Source: Melanocharis versteri
Taxonomy: Eukaryota; Chordata; Aves; Passeriformes; Melanocharitidae
DNA: 64,000 nucleotides
Direction: 5' to 3'
NCBI GenBank assembly: GCA_013397845.1
Contig: VZTG01006403.1
Span: 434,001-498,000, forward strand
Position 1 is the first letter of the stretch, and the number at the start of each line of letters is the position of its first letter. Made by a program: the position numbers and the translations under genes. Under the pieces are notes generated by a model. It saw only the letters and a program-made list of their open reading frames with translations. It made no database searches and was not told where the DNA came from. This document shows, piece by piece, positions 22,236 to 35,570 of the stretch.

Positions 22236-25200
22236 GTGCTGGCCACAAAAGTATTTCAGAAATTCTATACAGAATATTTTAATTTTTTCTAAGATCTACA
22301 TCTTAAAACAGCGTAAAACTCCAGACTTTTTCCTTTTGCAGTGCTTTTAGAAACAGAGAATTTGGTTTTCCTGTGGGATTCATGTCTGTTTTCCCATTTG
22401 CCCTCTTTCTTGGAAGTTAGGACTTTATTCTAGCTGTGATATGTGGCAGAGAATGAGGAAAGTGGAAATGCAAGATTTATTGAATTCTGTGGGCACATAC
22501 CTTTTCCTATCTTCCTTAGAAAGTGAAAAAAATATTGGCATTAAAATACAGCTATACTCTTCTCTCTTTCTACTGAGACACATATACCCTTTTTTCTTAT
22601 CTATGAAAGATGGTTCTGTTATTCTAGAAATGTTTTGAATAGTGTCTTGGAGCCAAAAAGAAATGAGAAAAGCAGTTGAAGAGTCTATATACAGAATGTA
22701 TGTGGTCATTTGATTCAATTTCTTATGCATTAAGCAAAGTTTCTTAAAAATAATTGCTAACATAGATTAGGAAGATAAATGTGAGAAAGTCAATTGGCAT
22801 ATTTGATGGGAAACTAAGTCATATACTTGCTTTTATCCCAAAGAGAAAGGGGGATGCTATGCAAATAATCATTTATTAAAATTAAAGCCTGGTTTAGACT
22901 GTGACAACCAAGCTTACATAGACTATTGAGGCACTCAAATCTAATCTCTCAATTAAGATATCAAGCAGAGTTACCTTTTCCATGGGAATGTTATTTTCTG
23001 CTTTTTAATGAATGTGGTGTTATCATTTTCAAATAATTTCTAGGAGTTTGAGGGGAGGGGAAGGAAGAAGGGAAAGGTTGAGTACTACTCAAGTAAATAA
23101 TTCTTGCAAGTACTTCTTCAGTAAAATGAGTAAAACTGCAATTGTGTAAAAAAATAGAAACATTTTTCTCCTATTAGATCAAATAAACTATTGACTTAAC
23201 CTAAGGATGCTTAGATTTTTTTTTTTAATTCTAGCTTTACAAAAATCTCTAGGGGTTTTTATTAAGATACTTTATTAAGTGTGAAAGTATACCCAGATCA
23301 CTTTTTTTTTTTTAACAGCTCTTTTTTAATGCCTCTTCAAATACCTTGGCTTCATGTTGCAATGGTATTTCTATACCAAAAGTTATGGTTTCATATACAT
23401 AGTGCCATCTGATGGAGCTATCTGATATAGAGGAATCCAAGTCATTGCTGGCACTCGCAGCTTACTTGGAAACTCAGCCGAAATTTGTTGTTGAAATGTT
23501 ACTTGTGGGAAAGTATGGTAGCAGTAATTTCAGGACACCTTTCACATTTGAGTTTTTTTCATTCAGCATCTCATTCAATAAGAATTTTATAGAGTATTTG
23601 AGCCCTAAAGAGCTCTGTTGTCTTTACAGACGTCCAGACACAATGACTTTTTTTTTAAGTCATTGAAGTTGTGACAATCCCTTCACTGATCTGGGAACAG
23701 GATGCATTTTGACAAGACAGATGTTAATGTACAGTGATCTTAAGAAGGGGCAGATGTATTATGCTTAGTTTCCTCAGAACATAAATGTAACAATCTCCTA
23801 AATTTTATTTGTATTAATTAAAGAGATTAGTGCTCTAGATCTTCAATGCTTCCATTTTGGTGCGCAAAGTGCCTGTTAAAAATGTGAGGACCATTCAGTT
23901 CAGGAAATCAAGTCCTTTTTCAGTATCTGAAGTTGGAGCATTCAGGAGCGGAGGTGCCTGGAGTAACATGCTGCTCTTGAAAATACAAAGACATTTGAAA
24001 ATGCAGAAATGCTTGTTTTTCTAACTTTTAAATAAAATTAGGGGGAATAACATAACCCAAACATTTTCCAGGCAGACTCTGGTTTTCTGACATCCAATGG
24101 CACATCTTTAGAGACTGATCTGTCTGATGATTTAAATGTTGGCTTTAGGATTTTCAGTTTTTCTTTGGTTCTGGTGCTCTGGGGAATGGCATAGTAAATA
24201 ATATGGTCTAGCATATGGCACATACTTGGAAAAAATAGAGTTTTGCCTATTTCTCAGGCAAAACCTTTTTTGTTGGTCCTGGAAAATGCGCCCTTGTAGC
24301 TCTTTCAGATATGGAGCTCTGTCTGAGCTGTTAAACTCTGCAGGGAACACTGGCTCAGGAAATATATCAAACTATGAAGATATTTATAACTTTGGGCTCT
24401 TCAGGCATAGTTCAGCTAAGGTGCTCTGTCGTGGGCTGGGCCATAACGCCGTCCCTCTGGTTAATGCTCCACTTGACTGGATTATGGGAGAGAGAGCTCA
24501 GGCTGGTGTGGAGGCTGTTTCTTCAGAGTTCAGTGTCTGCCACTTTACTTGCATTTTACCTTTGTATTCATCATTTATTGGCCTCAATGAGAAAGGAATA
24601 AAGTCATCTGTGGAGAGTATTAAGGGAATAATCTGATGGTCTCTTGGGCATATCTTCAGGATACAGTCCAGTAAAGTGCTGAATCCTCCTGCAGCTGCTT
24701 ACTCTCCATAAAAGTATAGTGTTGGAGAAAGTACAACAGGTTTCCAGTAAGGTCACTGTCATTTTATACATTCCTTTTTTTTTCTCCCAATAAAAAATAT
24801 CCTGATGACAACTACAGAGACTGTTGAAATCCGTGTTTTGCTCACTGTTCATGGGGGGCTTTTTGCTGCTTATCTTCCTGTTTCTGGTATCTGCTTGAAT
24901 ACAGGTTTAAACTAAAAGTTGCAATTCTTTGCTGGGATGTGAGGACACATAAAACTGATATATGTGCTAGATAAAGGTGTAGTTAAAAGTGTGGGAGGAC
25001 TTCATTTTTCCCTGGAGTGACTTTCCTTGTTTCTCTTTAAAATGAGAAGTAATTGTACTTATCTCTGTAGCATAAAACTTATCTCCACCATAATTTAATT
25101 TTTGTTTAGCATATTCTAATAAATTATAGAGCCTTATTATTTTTCCAACACAGCTGCCCATTATGACATTTCTAGGTTAGATGGCTTCAGATCACAGACT

Positions 25201-26688
25201 GTTCCTTAAAAGTTATTACGCTATCCTACTTTATCCATTAAGTATTCAGAGCATCCTTTTAACTTCACAGAGGAGAGATGCCAAATTATTTAAGTATTTA
25301 ATCTTTTATCTTGTACTTGGCATTCATTTTTCATTGACTTCAGCAAAGCTTCCCCACACTTCACAGTTAAACCAGTATTTTGAAAGTTAACATTTGGCAG
25401 GGAGTTTAAGGACAAATGATGAAACCTTGTAGCCTGTAAAGATAAATCTTGAGTAGCTGCCAGTAGGTAAATGACTAACGTCAATTCGAGCAATTTAACA
25501 GCAATCAGTTTGAGGTCAAGTAACTCTGGACAGTGTAGTTTAATGTATCATCTTTTTTTTCCCTTCTCTGCAAGTAAACCACCACTGACTTCTGCTCTCG
25601 TAACTTAACGTCTTTTTAGTACATTTCTTGTGGATCACTCCCCTCAGAAGTCAAGTAAGGTACTGCCAGGATTTGGAAGGGACTGGGAACATCAACAAAT
25701 GGAAATGACACTAATGTGAACCAATGGATTATTTGCATTCCAGTGCTTAAGTTATCACTTAATAGTTATAGGCTCTGGTGGCAAGACTGGACTGTGTTAT
25801 GTTAGACTCAGGAACAAATGCTAATATCTTCAATGTTTTCAAATTCCCAACCATATTTGGTCAATTGTGCTAGTGTCGACCCTTGAATGCTGCCAAGAGT
25901 CTTGTTGGCAAAAATGCCACTTTGGTGAAGAAATAACTTCTACCACAGCTTTATTTAAAGGCTGTCCTTATTTAAAGGGGTATCATCTCACTGCTTCATG
26001 ACTCAGGTTTTGTCCTGTCTTTTTTTTTCTTAATTAAATGTGTTCATCTCCTTAATAATGGGTTTAGTGTAAATTACCCTCATGTATTACATGCTTTTCT
26101 CTACTTTGAATGTTTTAATCTTTATATAATCCTTTCAGCAGGGACAAATCTAGTTAATCTGCTCCTCAAACTGCTGTAAAGTGTGGTACAAATCCTTCTG
26201 ACCTGCACGCACGTGCTCACGTTCTTTAAAAACAGAGCAAAATTAAAGTTCCTTTGCATTGCTGAGTACAGCAGGTCTGGCCCAGACTACTGAAGGGACA
26301 AACACTTGTACATTTAAATATAGGATTTGCTGTAGCAGCCCAACCCAGCCATCACTCAGTCCAGGGCTGCCAGCTTACCGTGTGTACCAAGGACAAGAAA
26401 CTTGGAGTGGGCAGTTGTGGAATAAATGTGTCATGGAGGAAATTTCTTCCTCTTTCCCTGTTTTAGAGTTTCATTTGTGTCCTGAAGCACAAGAAGTCAA
26501 ACCCACAGTTAGACCTCCAAGACTAAGGAGGCTTGGTTTTGTTTTTTTCCAGTTGTATGGTTTTTAAATACGGCTGAAGCTGATCAGGCATTATAAGGGA
26601 AATTGGCTGTTCCGTGTGGTCATATTTACCGTACATAAAAAAATTCAGTGTTGAAAGCGTAGGTTTGAATAGGGTTGATTTGATACAG
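22236..26688. other. AT-rich non-coding stretch
   Basis: No gene or transposon recognised. Contains a G/A-rich segment at 23051-23078, a 12-base T run at 23302-23313, and a 17-bp-period tandem duplication of TTATTTAAAGG at 25951-25978. The 136-codon plus-strand frame at 24226-24636 has no recognisable family and overlaps other frames. Confidence 0.5.
25951..25978 (+). repeat. Two-copy tandem duplication (17-bp period)
   Basis: TTATTTAAAGG occurs at 25951-25961 and again at 25968-25978. A small slippage-type duplication. Confidence 0.8.
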
Positions 26689-26726
26689 CTAAATAACCTC
26701 TCTCTAAACCTCTCTCTAAATAACCC
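26689..26726 (+). repeat. Nested short duplication
   Basis: CTAAATAACC flanks two overlapping copies of AACCTCTCTCTAA (26695-26707 and 26707-26719). It reads as a 12-bp slippage duplication. Confidence 0.8.
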
Positions 26727-29700
26727 ATTCTGCTTTATATGATTTTGCATGCACACACTTAGACACACACACAAACGCTGCAGATTCTTTTATTAAAAAA
26801 GCAAGCAGGAAAGCAAACAAGCAAAACAATATTTGCTAGTTCTGTTCTGTTTCCGTTCCCACTAGAGTGCTCGCTGCGCCACACTTGCTGCTGATTCATT
26901 TTTCAAATCTTGAATGATGATTCTTGCCTCGTCCCTGCTGTGCCTGAGATGAAAGCAGATGCTCTTGATCATATGGTGTAATATGAATCCTCAGATTTCA
27001 GTTTGACCTGGCAGGATTTCTTACGAAGATGATATTCTCTTTTCTACCCAGAGCCGTTGAAGAAGAAAAAAACCCCAAAACCTAACAATGCAGGAGTGTT
27101 GCATCTGGGTTCTGTTTGCCTTTTAAGTTTGTTGGTGATTTCTGTGTGTTTTGATATTGGGCAGCTGTTGTTCTTGCTATGATACTGGAACAAAATCCAT
27201 GGAAGTTTCTTCAGCAACTTCTTGCAATGTTCTCTGCAAGGTTGTCTGCAATACCCATTCGAACCCCAGATCACTCTGTGCAGCATTGCATTTCAGCAAT
27301 GAGTTTGTGTAAGCAGGGTGTCCTTCTGACAGCAGACAGCTGCATTCATCAAGAGTACTCCTCACAAATGAGATGCAGACTCTGTGCTATCCAGGCCAAT
27401 AAACTCCTCTGCAGGCACTCAGCATCTTACTACTGTAGTTTAGGCTGACTGGTTTCTGCACAGCATTGAGGTAGCAGAGCTAATGATTTCTGTGGCTGGC
27501 TATCCTGAAATGTTTGGAAGGAGGTAGTAAAGCAGCCATATCTGATGGGAGAGAGAAGAGAATGTGGCTCTATGATGCATTTAGCTAGAAGTTAGCTGAC
27601 CCACTCAAATGTGGGCCAGCTGCTTAACCACAGACCTTGTTTGGCCTGAAAGCTGTCTGTGTTGAGCAGAGTGGCTAATATTTTGCCCTTCTAATTTACT
27701 AAATTGCTGTCGATCACTGCAGTGCAGAATTGCTTCTCAGGCAGTGCTAAGGATTTTGAGGCTCTCAGGATTCATTCATGAAGTTGAATGTGCTATGAAT
27801 TTGACCAGATACTGTCCTTAACATCATTTAACAATGCTTTCCACCTGCCTTTTGTGTCTTTTTACCCTGATCTTCAAGGTATGTGTGTTCTTTATGCACA
27901 TAGCATCTTGCTACGGCAAATATCCAGTGAACATACCAGTGTGGTAATTTGAGACAGGCTGAGAAATATAGCAGTGTGGAAAGGAGATCAGTAGGCATTA
28001 AATAAAGACATTGCACTTCAGGAACGTATGGAGCAAAGAATATCCAGAGAGTTACTGAAAGCTGAAGACTCAATTTAATCTGAGTAATGGAGCTGAGAAG
28101 GAACAAACAGATGGGGATTTGTGAGATGCTGTTAGCAGTCAGAACCGGCCATTTTTTAAAACATGCCTGAGGGAAAATAGGATAAAGGATGGGGTGGAGT
28201 GGGGGGAGGAAGAAATTTACTTTAGGAAAAAAATCCTGGTCAGAGGAAAGAAAATAATATAAGTAATCAAGAACTAATTGCATTCAAGAGAGGATGACTA
28301 GTTTTGATAGGACAGAGAAAGGCTAGAGGGCTTGTTCTTTGCTCCACTCCAAAGATGGAAGATCTAGACACTTGGGCCATGAGGAAGAGCTCACTGACTA
28401 CAGCAAGTGATTCTGCTTAAAGCACTACTGGCAAAATGGAACACCTTAATTGCAGAGAGGAGACCTTAACCTGTTGTTGTTCATGTATTAATTAGGAAAT
28501 GTGACCTTTTAATGTCTGTTGAAAGCTTATTTCAGAAGATTAAGACTCCACCAAACTTAAGGCACAATTTTCTCTAATTTCAGTGGCTTTTAGTTGCAAA
28601 TTGTAAATCCCACAGCCAAGGCTATCATCGCTGAAAACCTGCCTCCTGCACCTCGGCCAAAAGGCTTCAGCCACAGTCTTATTTAGTGACAGGTTTTAAT
28701 CCGTACCCTAAATATTAGTTCAGAGGATAAACCTGTGTTACTGACTTCTACAGGTGCTAATAAATCTCCATGGACACAATCACATGTCTGCAAAATAGAA
28801 GTGGCAAAATATAAAGTTTAAAGTAAGAATGGAGTTCTTATCTATGTGGAATATCATCTCTTCTACCTGGATGTGGCCATCTACCCTTCCCTTCAAATCC
28901 TGGGCTTTTCATCTCACTTTTCTATAATTACTATGTTTTACTTTTAAAGTATGAGCATCTTAAAGGCAAAGTTCAGAGGTTAACTTTGCTCACCTCAGAA
29001 ATGCACTTTATATGCATTTGCCAAAGTTGGGGCTCTTTGTCAGAAAACAAGAGAGCCTGAAGGATTTCTGCCTTGGTGCTTAGTGTTTGAATAATATTTT
29101 GACTGTTACTGAATAGGCACCATTGTACTATTAGTCCTTTTCTCCACAGATTAGAAATGGATTGCAAAAGGAGGCTGTTTGTTTTCCTTGATTACTAGGA
29201 GATCAGATGTTGGGAAAAAGCAGTCATGATGATTCAAGAGAAGGTATTTTAAAATATGACTAAATTTTGTGACTCTCACTGGAAATTGTTATTCTGATGA
29301 AAAGTACCTGTGAGGAGTATGAGGTTGCCCACCATACTATGATTTGTTACGTTCACCATGGATTCTTCCCCAGTGTTTAAATAAATAAATAGATGGAAAG
29401 TGAAGTGGATCTTCAAAATGAGAAGATTAAAACAAAACCTCATGATTTATTTAACCTAAAAAGAGTAAGTGTTGATTTATTTGCCTTTTTGGGTTTTGGC
29501 ACTTTCAGGGAGTACTCAAGTTATGCTTCTAAATTTTCCCTTGAAACTAGAGAGACTTTCATATTTTTTGTTTTATTTTTGTTTCTTTAAAAAAGAAAGC
29601 TGAGAGGCCTCTGCAATCTCATGACCCTGGGAGGAAGAGCTCTAAGGAAAGCACCAAAGATCCCAAAAGTGACAACAAAAATCACAACTCTGTTCATGTC

Positions 29701-31600
29701 CTGCAGCATATGAAATCCATATTCTGCCACTAGTGGCTTTTGGCCAAACAGTCAAATTGATAACCCATCAGTTCTAAAAGTGCCACTTTGACAAACACTC
29801 TCTTACCTCTTCTCTTTTCTACTTAGCTGTTCTACTGCCTAGTATAAGCTGGAGCCTCCCACCCTACCCAAATGTGGTTTGTCTAGAAATACTTTTCCCT
29901 CAGAGTATAACAGTTTTTGTAAGTTGGAATAACAAAATAAGTAATACCTGCATATCTGAAATTTGATTGATGAGTTATTACATTAATGCAGTAAAATGAT
30001 CTTCGTCACAGTGTGCAGATAGTTCTACTTTGTAACTTCTGAAAAGCTCAGCAGCGTGGCATAAATGCATGGGATGAAAAGCAAACCTTGACAAAGATAA
30101 ATTGATACCAAAAGAAAAAAAAAAAAAAGCAGGAAAAAGGACAAGGTGCCAAAAGATTGATGAAATGTCAGGTAGTTAAGGACTGTAATGAACATTGGCC
30201 AAAAAAAACCCCCACAACCAAAACCAAAACCAATCCCCCCTTTATATTATTTACAGATTGTAATATTATTATATGAAGATTTAAATGTGTTGCTTTTTCT
30301 TCCCAAGTAACTGGGAAACACAAATACTTTTGGAAAATGCATTCTTGCGCTACTTTATTCATAAAAGTATTCTTGTCATTCAAACTCTGCATCTTAAAAT
30401 AATTTGTAACTTCTACTGTCTACATTTTAAAGCAATCTCAATATGCAAATTCAGGAATTTGGAAATAAAAAACTTTTCTGATAGACAAAACATTTCCTTA
30501 TGTTTTTTGAGTTGCATTATCTCTGTTAAATACTTTTGTTGATTTCTGTACTGAAGAGGATTTCAACACTTCTGCAAGGTATACTAAATTAAGCTTTTGC
30601 ACTGAAAGTCTGATGTTATGTCAAAAGTACAAGTTAAATCTCATGGATGATGTCACCATGCAATTAAAGGCAGAGGTTAACACTCCTCTGTGCAGGTACT
30701 TTCCCCTCAAGCTATCTGGAATAACAGAGTTGCTATAATACAGCTGTGGCTGCTGAGGAATGCTAAAGCACAGTCAATGACTCTTTGCATTTTTAAAAGG
30801 AATGTGTGTGGCAGAGAGAGGTTTAATTGCTCCTGCTACATGTCTCATAGTGCGGGGGAGGCTTTGCTTGGATGGCTTGGAGTGACTGCTTTTGAAAGCA
30901 GTCTGACATCTGCTTTTTTTACCCTCTGAAATAGGACAGTCACATCCAAATGAGGCAGCATGTTGTGTTTTCTCAGAGTCACTCATTCATTCCCATGGAA
31001 AAATGATTGTCTTTCACCAGGCACAGCTTTGTCATGCTGTCGTTGTTACAGGTACAATGTTTAGGGTAACAGTGGCTTCAAGCTGTATCTTTCTCCTCTC
31101 CAACCTTTGTTTTATCACCTGGGGTTTCTGCAAAGCAATAATTTCATTGCCTCCTTCCTGAGTTCCCTATTTCACCTCTCCTTACCTTCCCCCTCTCCAG
31201 CATGGAATATCTGATAATCATCACCACATTTTTTAGCTTGATGCTGCCAGATTATTTTTAATTCCTATGCTTCTTATACACTGTCACTGTGTTCATATGA
31301 ACAGGAGCGCCCAGAATAGATTTATCTCATGAGATCTTTGATTCAGCCTTGGTCCATAACTCACCAAGGTGCCTACAGCTGGGAAGTTGGTTAACTGAGT
31401 GCCACTAGAGGTAGAAGAGGGGACTCAGTAGAAAGAGAATAGAGTTTTTCAGTGAGGTGCAAAGAAGAAAATGCAAAACAGCAACCAGTTACTGTGATTC
31501 AATACAGAAAGCCAAGGACTAAGCATGAGGAACTGGTCTGAGCTCTAAATCTTGGATCCTTCCCAGTTTCTGAGTGAATCCAAAGTGATAATTTTTGCTT
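26727..31600. other. Non-coding stretch
   Basis: No gene recognised. The 151-codon minus-strand ATG frame (28283 to 27828) is very hydrophobic and pyrimidine-encoded: the plus strand there is purine-rich, which removes stops from the minus strand, so it is most likely accidental. Also present are an A-run near 30116-30128 and the A/C tract at 30201-30240. Confidence 0.5.
30201..30240 (+). repeat. A/C low-complexity tract
   Basis: A-runs alternating with CCCCC, CCA and CCAA words, ending in CCCCCC. Same class as the tracts at 18001 and 35973. Confidence 0.8.
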
Positions 31601-31655
31601 TCATAGAATGGTTGAAGTTGGAAGGTCTGGAGGTCATCTTGTTCAGATCTCCTAT
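31601..31655 (-). mobile_element. CR1 LINE, 3' tail fragment
   Basis: The plus strand reads TCATAGAATGGTTGAAGTTG then GAAGGTCTGGAGGTCATCTT. This is the reverse complement of the CR1 3' end, whose tail is built from ATTCTATGA units. Only about 55 bp is recognisable, so the copy is strongly 5'-truncated, as is usual for CR1. Sequence up to about 31760 could be a diverged continuation. Confidence 0.85.
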
Positions 31656-32149
31656 GAATGTCCTTGTTTGGTTTACTGTAAAGCATAATTATTACAAAAA
31701 GCAATCCCAGCTAACTGGAAAAGGACTCCAGCTTCCATGAGGTTCAGTCCATTCCAGTAGTGAACTGGAAATTATGTGCAAGCAGCAGATTTTACCAGTG
31801 GTATCTCTCCTAGTTAAGAGCCGTACAGCTCTCCAAGTTTCTTGAAGACCTGAGGACCCACAGAGTGGCCTTGAACAGCTCTTGCTCTATTGCAAAGGAA
31901 CACAGTGCCTCCCTCTCCACATTTCCAGCATGAACAACTTGCAAGAGAGAAGTGCAAACTGCAAACATATAAACAGCTGTTGGGGAAAGGGGAAGAAGCT
32001 TCAAGTAACAGAATTGGCTGCCAATTTCATCGCTGCCATGTGTGCTGTGTATGGCTTGTCATATCAAGTGAGTCATTAAGAGGTTCCCCCCCTAATGGCA
32101 CTTTGAAGTGCTGTGACAGCTTGAGAGCATCTATAAATTGCCACAAACA
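31656..32149. other. Non-coding stretch beside CR1 tail
   Basis: Overlapping short open frames (31810-32171) only; no recognisable family. Confidence 0.45.
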
Positions 32150-32255
32150 GCCCTCATACTGCGTTAGCTAATTGCTTGCTCTTTGACTTATTAGGAGTCA
32201 CTGAGTTAAATAATTTGTCACATGTGTGGCTCATAATAAATAATGTGACTAGCCA
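32150..32255. promoter_or_regulatory. Candidate conserved non-coding segment
   Basis: Dense transcription-factor-like words: GCTAATTGC (about 32168-32175), GAGTCACTGAGTTAAATAAT, and an inverted repeat GTCACAT (32217-32223) / ATGTGAC (32243-32249) around an AATAAAT-bearing spacer. No repeat or coding explanation is apparent. Confidence 0.35.
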
Positions 32256-35129
32256 GTTTGTGAGCTGTTTCAGTGATATATAGTGCCCCTTTTGAATGTT
32301 GTCACAAGCAGCCAACAAATATGACCCCACGACTGTCAGATCTTTGTGAAAATAATAAGGCCTGACAGGGCAGCAGGTTACAAAAAGAAAGAAACCCCTA
32401 CAACTCACCTCCTGAAGTATAATGAAAATGGTAATAATTTCTTCTTCATAAAACAAGATTGTAACTTTATTCTTGAATAGTTAATTAACAACTGGGTAAA
32501 ATTTTATGGAAGAATATATTTATTTCAATTTGTATAGGATTAGTTGTGAAGGAAAAGAGGTAACTGTTTGCTAGTTACTGAAAATATCCTGTGTCCTCTA
32601 ATGAAATCTGAAGTGAGTATCCTCTCAGCAAACTCTATGTAGTGTCTGAAATATCATTGTGGGTTTTTTTAATAAACCTGATTGTTTTCTCTACAGTTTA
32701 TCCAGATATGTAGGGCATATTTTTTCTGACCCCCAATCGTAGTTCTGATTGTGTGTTTCAGGTAATGCATTCCCATACACGTGCCTGTCGGGAGCTGGGC
32801 TTCTTAATTTGTAAGCACAAATGTGGTGCTGTTGTAAGTGGTTGTGCATGTCTAATGTTCGAGGTGCCTGTAGAAAGAATGTAGTAGAACAGGGACATAT
32901 ATATTTTTAGAGAGAGAGAGAGAGAGGGAGTAATATGTTCTTGGCATCTTCAGTTAAATAGAAGTCCTGTCTGATTTCTGTGTGGGAGGAGAGTCCCCTG
33001 TATTTTGCCAAAGAACCAAATGTGGTTTCTCTCACAGCTGAAGGGTGATTTCTTTCCAAGAGACAGGACTTGTCTTGCACATTCGGATTCTGATGTAGAC
33101 TGGATCACTGTGCTATAAAATCTTCTTTTCCCACAATTGTGCAAAACGAAGAGTGATGAGTGGTGTTTAATAAACCTTACCAGTCCCTTACAAGCCTGTT
33201 CCTGCAGTGACCCTTGCTATTGCATTCCTCCTATTTGAACTCCGAGGTGCTCATGCTGTTAAACTGGTTCCCAGCTTGGCAGTCACTTAGGTTTAGGTCA
33301 TGTTAATTCAGCAGTGCCCACTGCAGTTGCTTCATGTGAGAGAAGACTCTCCTTCAGCTGCAGCTGCTGGACACCCTGGTGGTTCCTGTGGCTCTTTCCA
33401 AATGTGTTGTGCTTTTCCCCAAAGCCAACCAGCAAAAGCTTTCCAAGCTGGGGGCTTTCCTACAGTTCTTTATCTTTTTGCATCTCCAATCATGTAGATG
33501 TTTCTGGATGGTTGGGTGAGAAATTAATCTGATGCGTGCTTTCATCAAAAGGGAAAGGTGTTGGTGAGTTGTGCCTATCAGTCTTGACAAGAAAAAGAAT
33601 TATGGTCCGTATGCAAAAGAGGCCAATGCTCATCAAGCTCTGGCTTGATTAATGAGCTGGTGTTTGTGCTAGTCACTGCATACCACAAAGAAAGAGGTTC
33701 TATCCTCTAAGTCTCAAGCAAGTGCCACAGGCACTTGCACCTCTGCTTTGGCTTTCCTGGGAAAGCTGCTGAGCCCGCTGAACTGCTGGCTGTTTCACTG
33801 TGCCTTTTATCTATTTCCTGTGGAAAATTGGGAAAGGTGTTTTGTTTGGTTTTATGCGCAAGGGCTCGGAGAATCAATCTGAAAATCTTTTGTGGGATCC
33901 TCTCTGCTTTTATCTAGTTTTCAACAGCTTTGGGAGCTTAGTGTTATTTTGAGATAAGGCTCTAGGCAGCCCTGATGACACCTAATGGGTACTTTCCAGT
34001 GACTGCCTTACTTGTGTTTTTACCTTGGGCCTGACAGTGTTTGAGAAACACATGACTTCTCCTTAAAGAAACTGAGGCTGTGTTTTGGATTTTGAATTGA
34101 GGAGAATAGTGAAAATAGCTTTCTGCTCACAGTCAATGAACTCATATAAGAGTGAAGTGCTGGGACCCATGAAGTCAGTGGGATCAAAAATTCTTCCCAT
34201 GTGGTCTGGGTTTATTTAAGGCTTTGCTTTTAATTTTATTATTATTATTTTGGCAAAAAGCCCATTTTCAGGCATTCCAAACTTGCTTTGGTTTATGAAA
34301 GAATTTTCCATAATTTTGTTAGCTGTGCAAGTAAATAAGTACAACAATGGTGGATATACTAGCTGGTTCACCTTTGCAAAGCAATACATCCAAATACTGT
34401 AATTTTGGCAGAAAACTGGTCCATCCTTCTTGCATAAAATTTTTGTGAGCTCAATGGTAAGATCTGGTTCTAAATGAGAGACATTTTTAACCAAACCCTA
34501 GCATTTTCAGCTTTTTTTATTTTTCTCATTAGTTCAGAGAGTGTGGGGGTTTTTTTGTTTTTCTTAAAACCTCAGCACTGGAGTCAAATGATTTCATGAA
34601 AATCCCAACTGCCATTTGGAAGATAAGAAGGGCAGATTCTGGCACTTGGGGTTGCAGAGTAAAACCTGAAAGCACAAAAACAAGAAGAAAATTTTAAAAA
34701 TGTAACATATATTCATTTTTTCAAATTAGCAGGGTAGTGTAGCTTACAGCACCAATTTTTGAATGCTTGCTCTTACTAATATTAAACTTCCCTTAAGACT
34801 TTCCATCAGAATATTATCTTAACAGTTTATTTGCTTACATATAAACTTCTTGGAACTTTTAGCTTATTAGAATATTACTGATATTTATTGATTACTACAA
34901 TTCTGCTCCTTTCTATGTGGCCCCTGTTTTGTCCCTCCTCTCAATCTAATCTATTTGCATGCTTACATATTACCACTGGGACAACAGGCAGTAAAAATGC
35001 CAGAAAGTCTAAAGGAGTGAAACAAGAAAGTCACAAACAGCTCTCAGCTGCTACAGACTTGACTCCTTCACATGTGTGGAGGCTTTGGGTTGTTGCTTTT
35101 CTCCCCCCTTTAGAGCGCACTTTTACCTC
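32256..35129. other. Non-coding stretch with (AG)n
   Basis: Includes an AG dinucleotide run at 32909-32926. The 33300-33590 frames overlap in three readings and are not credible. A phrase near 34165-34200 (GAAGTCAGTGGGATCAAAA) resembles a word common in very old sauropsid CR1-type repeats. Confidence 0.45.
32909..32926 (+). repeat. (AG)9 microsatellite
   Basis: Uninterrupted AG dinucleotides followed by GGGAG. Confidence 0.9.
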
Positions 35130-35570
35130 ACTGCGGTTTGGATGGCTGCAGTAATTAAATGCCTGTTCAAATTACCTCTCTAGTGTCAAGAGTGATTAAA
35201 CCTCTGTTTAAACCTCAGGATTCTGCTTAATCCAGTGGAGCTGACTGCAGATGAGGCAAGATAGGAGGCATTTGCCTAGGGTGGAGAAGATGAATATACC
35301 TAGTAATGCAGAGATATCTGTTTGATTTAAAGTTTTCTGTCATTTTTGTTAGCTTAACAGGGCTAGGTTGGTCCCTTCATGTCCTCTGTGCCCTGGCAAA
35401 GAGTAGTACCAAGTGAATTTATGGGGAATTTAGCATGGGACCGATTTCAGTGTCCTTTTGTGCTCTGCCTTGTGTGTTCCCTTTATAATTAAATTTCAAT
35501 AGTTTGATAGGTAGAGAGATTTCTATGGTATTCAATTAATTACTAATGAATAATATGCTCTGGTTCTGAG
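35130..35570. promoter_or_regulatory. Candidate conserved non-coding segments
   Basis: Two dense patches. The first, 35140-35300, has TAATTA at 35152-35157 and a 12-bp-period repeat of TTAAACCTC near 35197 and 35208. The second, 35440-35570, has TATAATTAAATTTC and an AATTAATTA run at 35534-35542 followed by CTAATGAATAATATGC. Homeodomain-type cores are concentrated here without any repeat family to explain them. Confidence 0.3.

Noticed and set aside
27828..28283. 151-codon minus-strand ATG frame with many hydrophobic residues
   Set aside because: The plus strand is purine-rich here, so the minus strand lacks stops by composition and encodes Leu/Phe/Pro/Ser-rich peptide. No family or regular membrane pattern.
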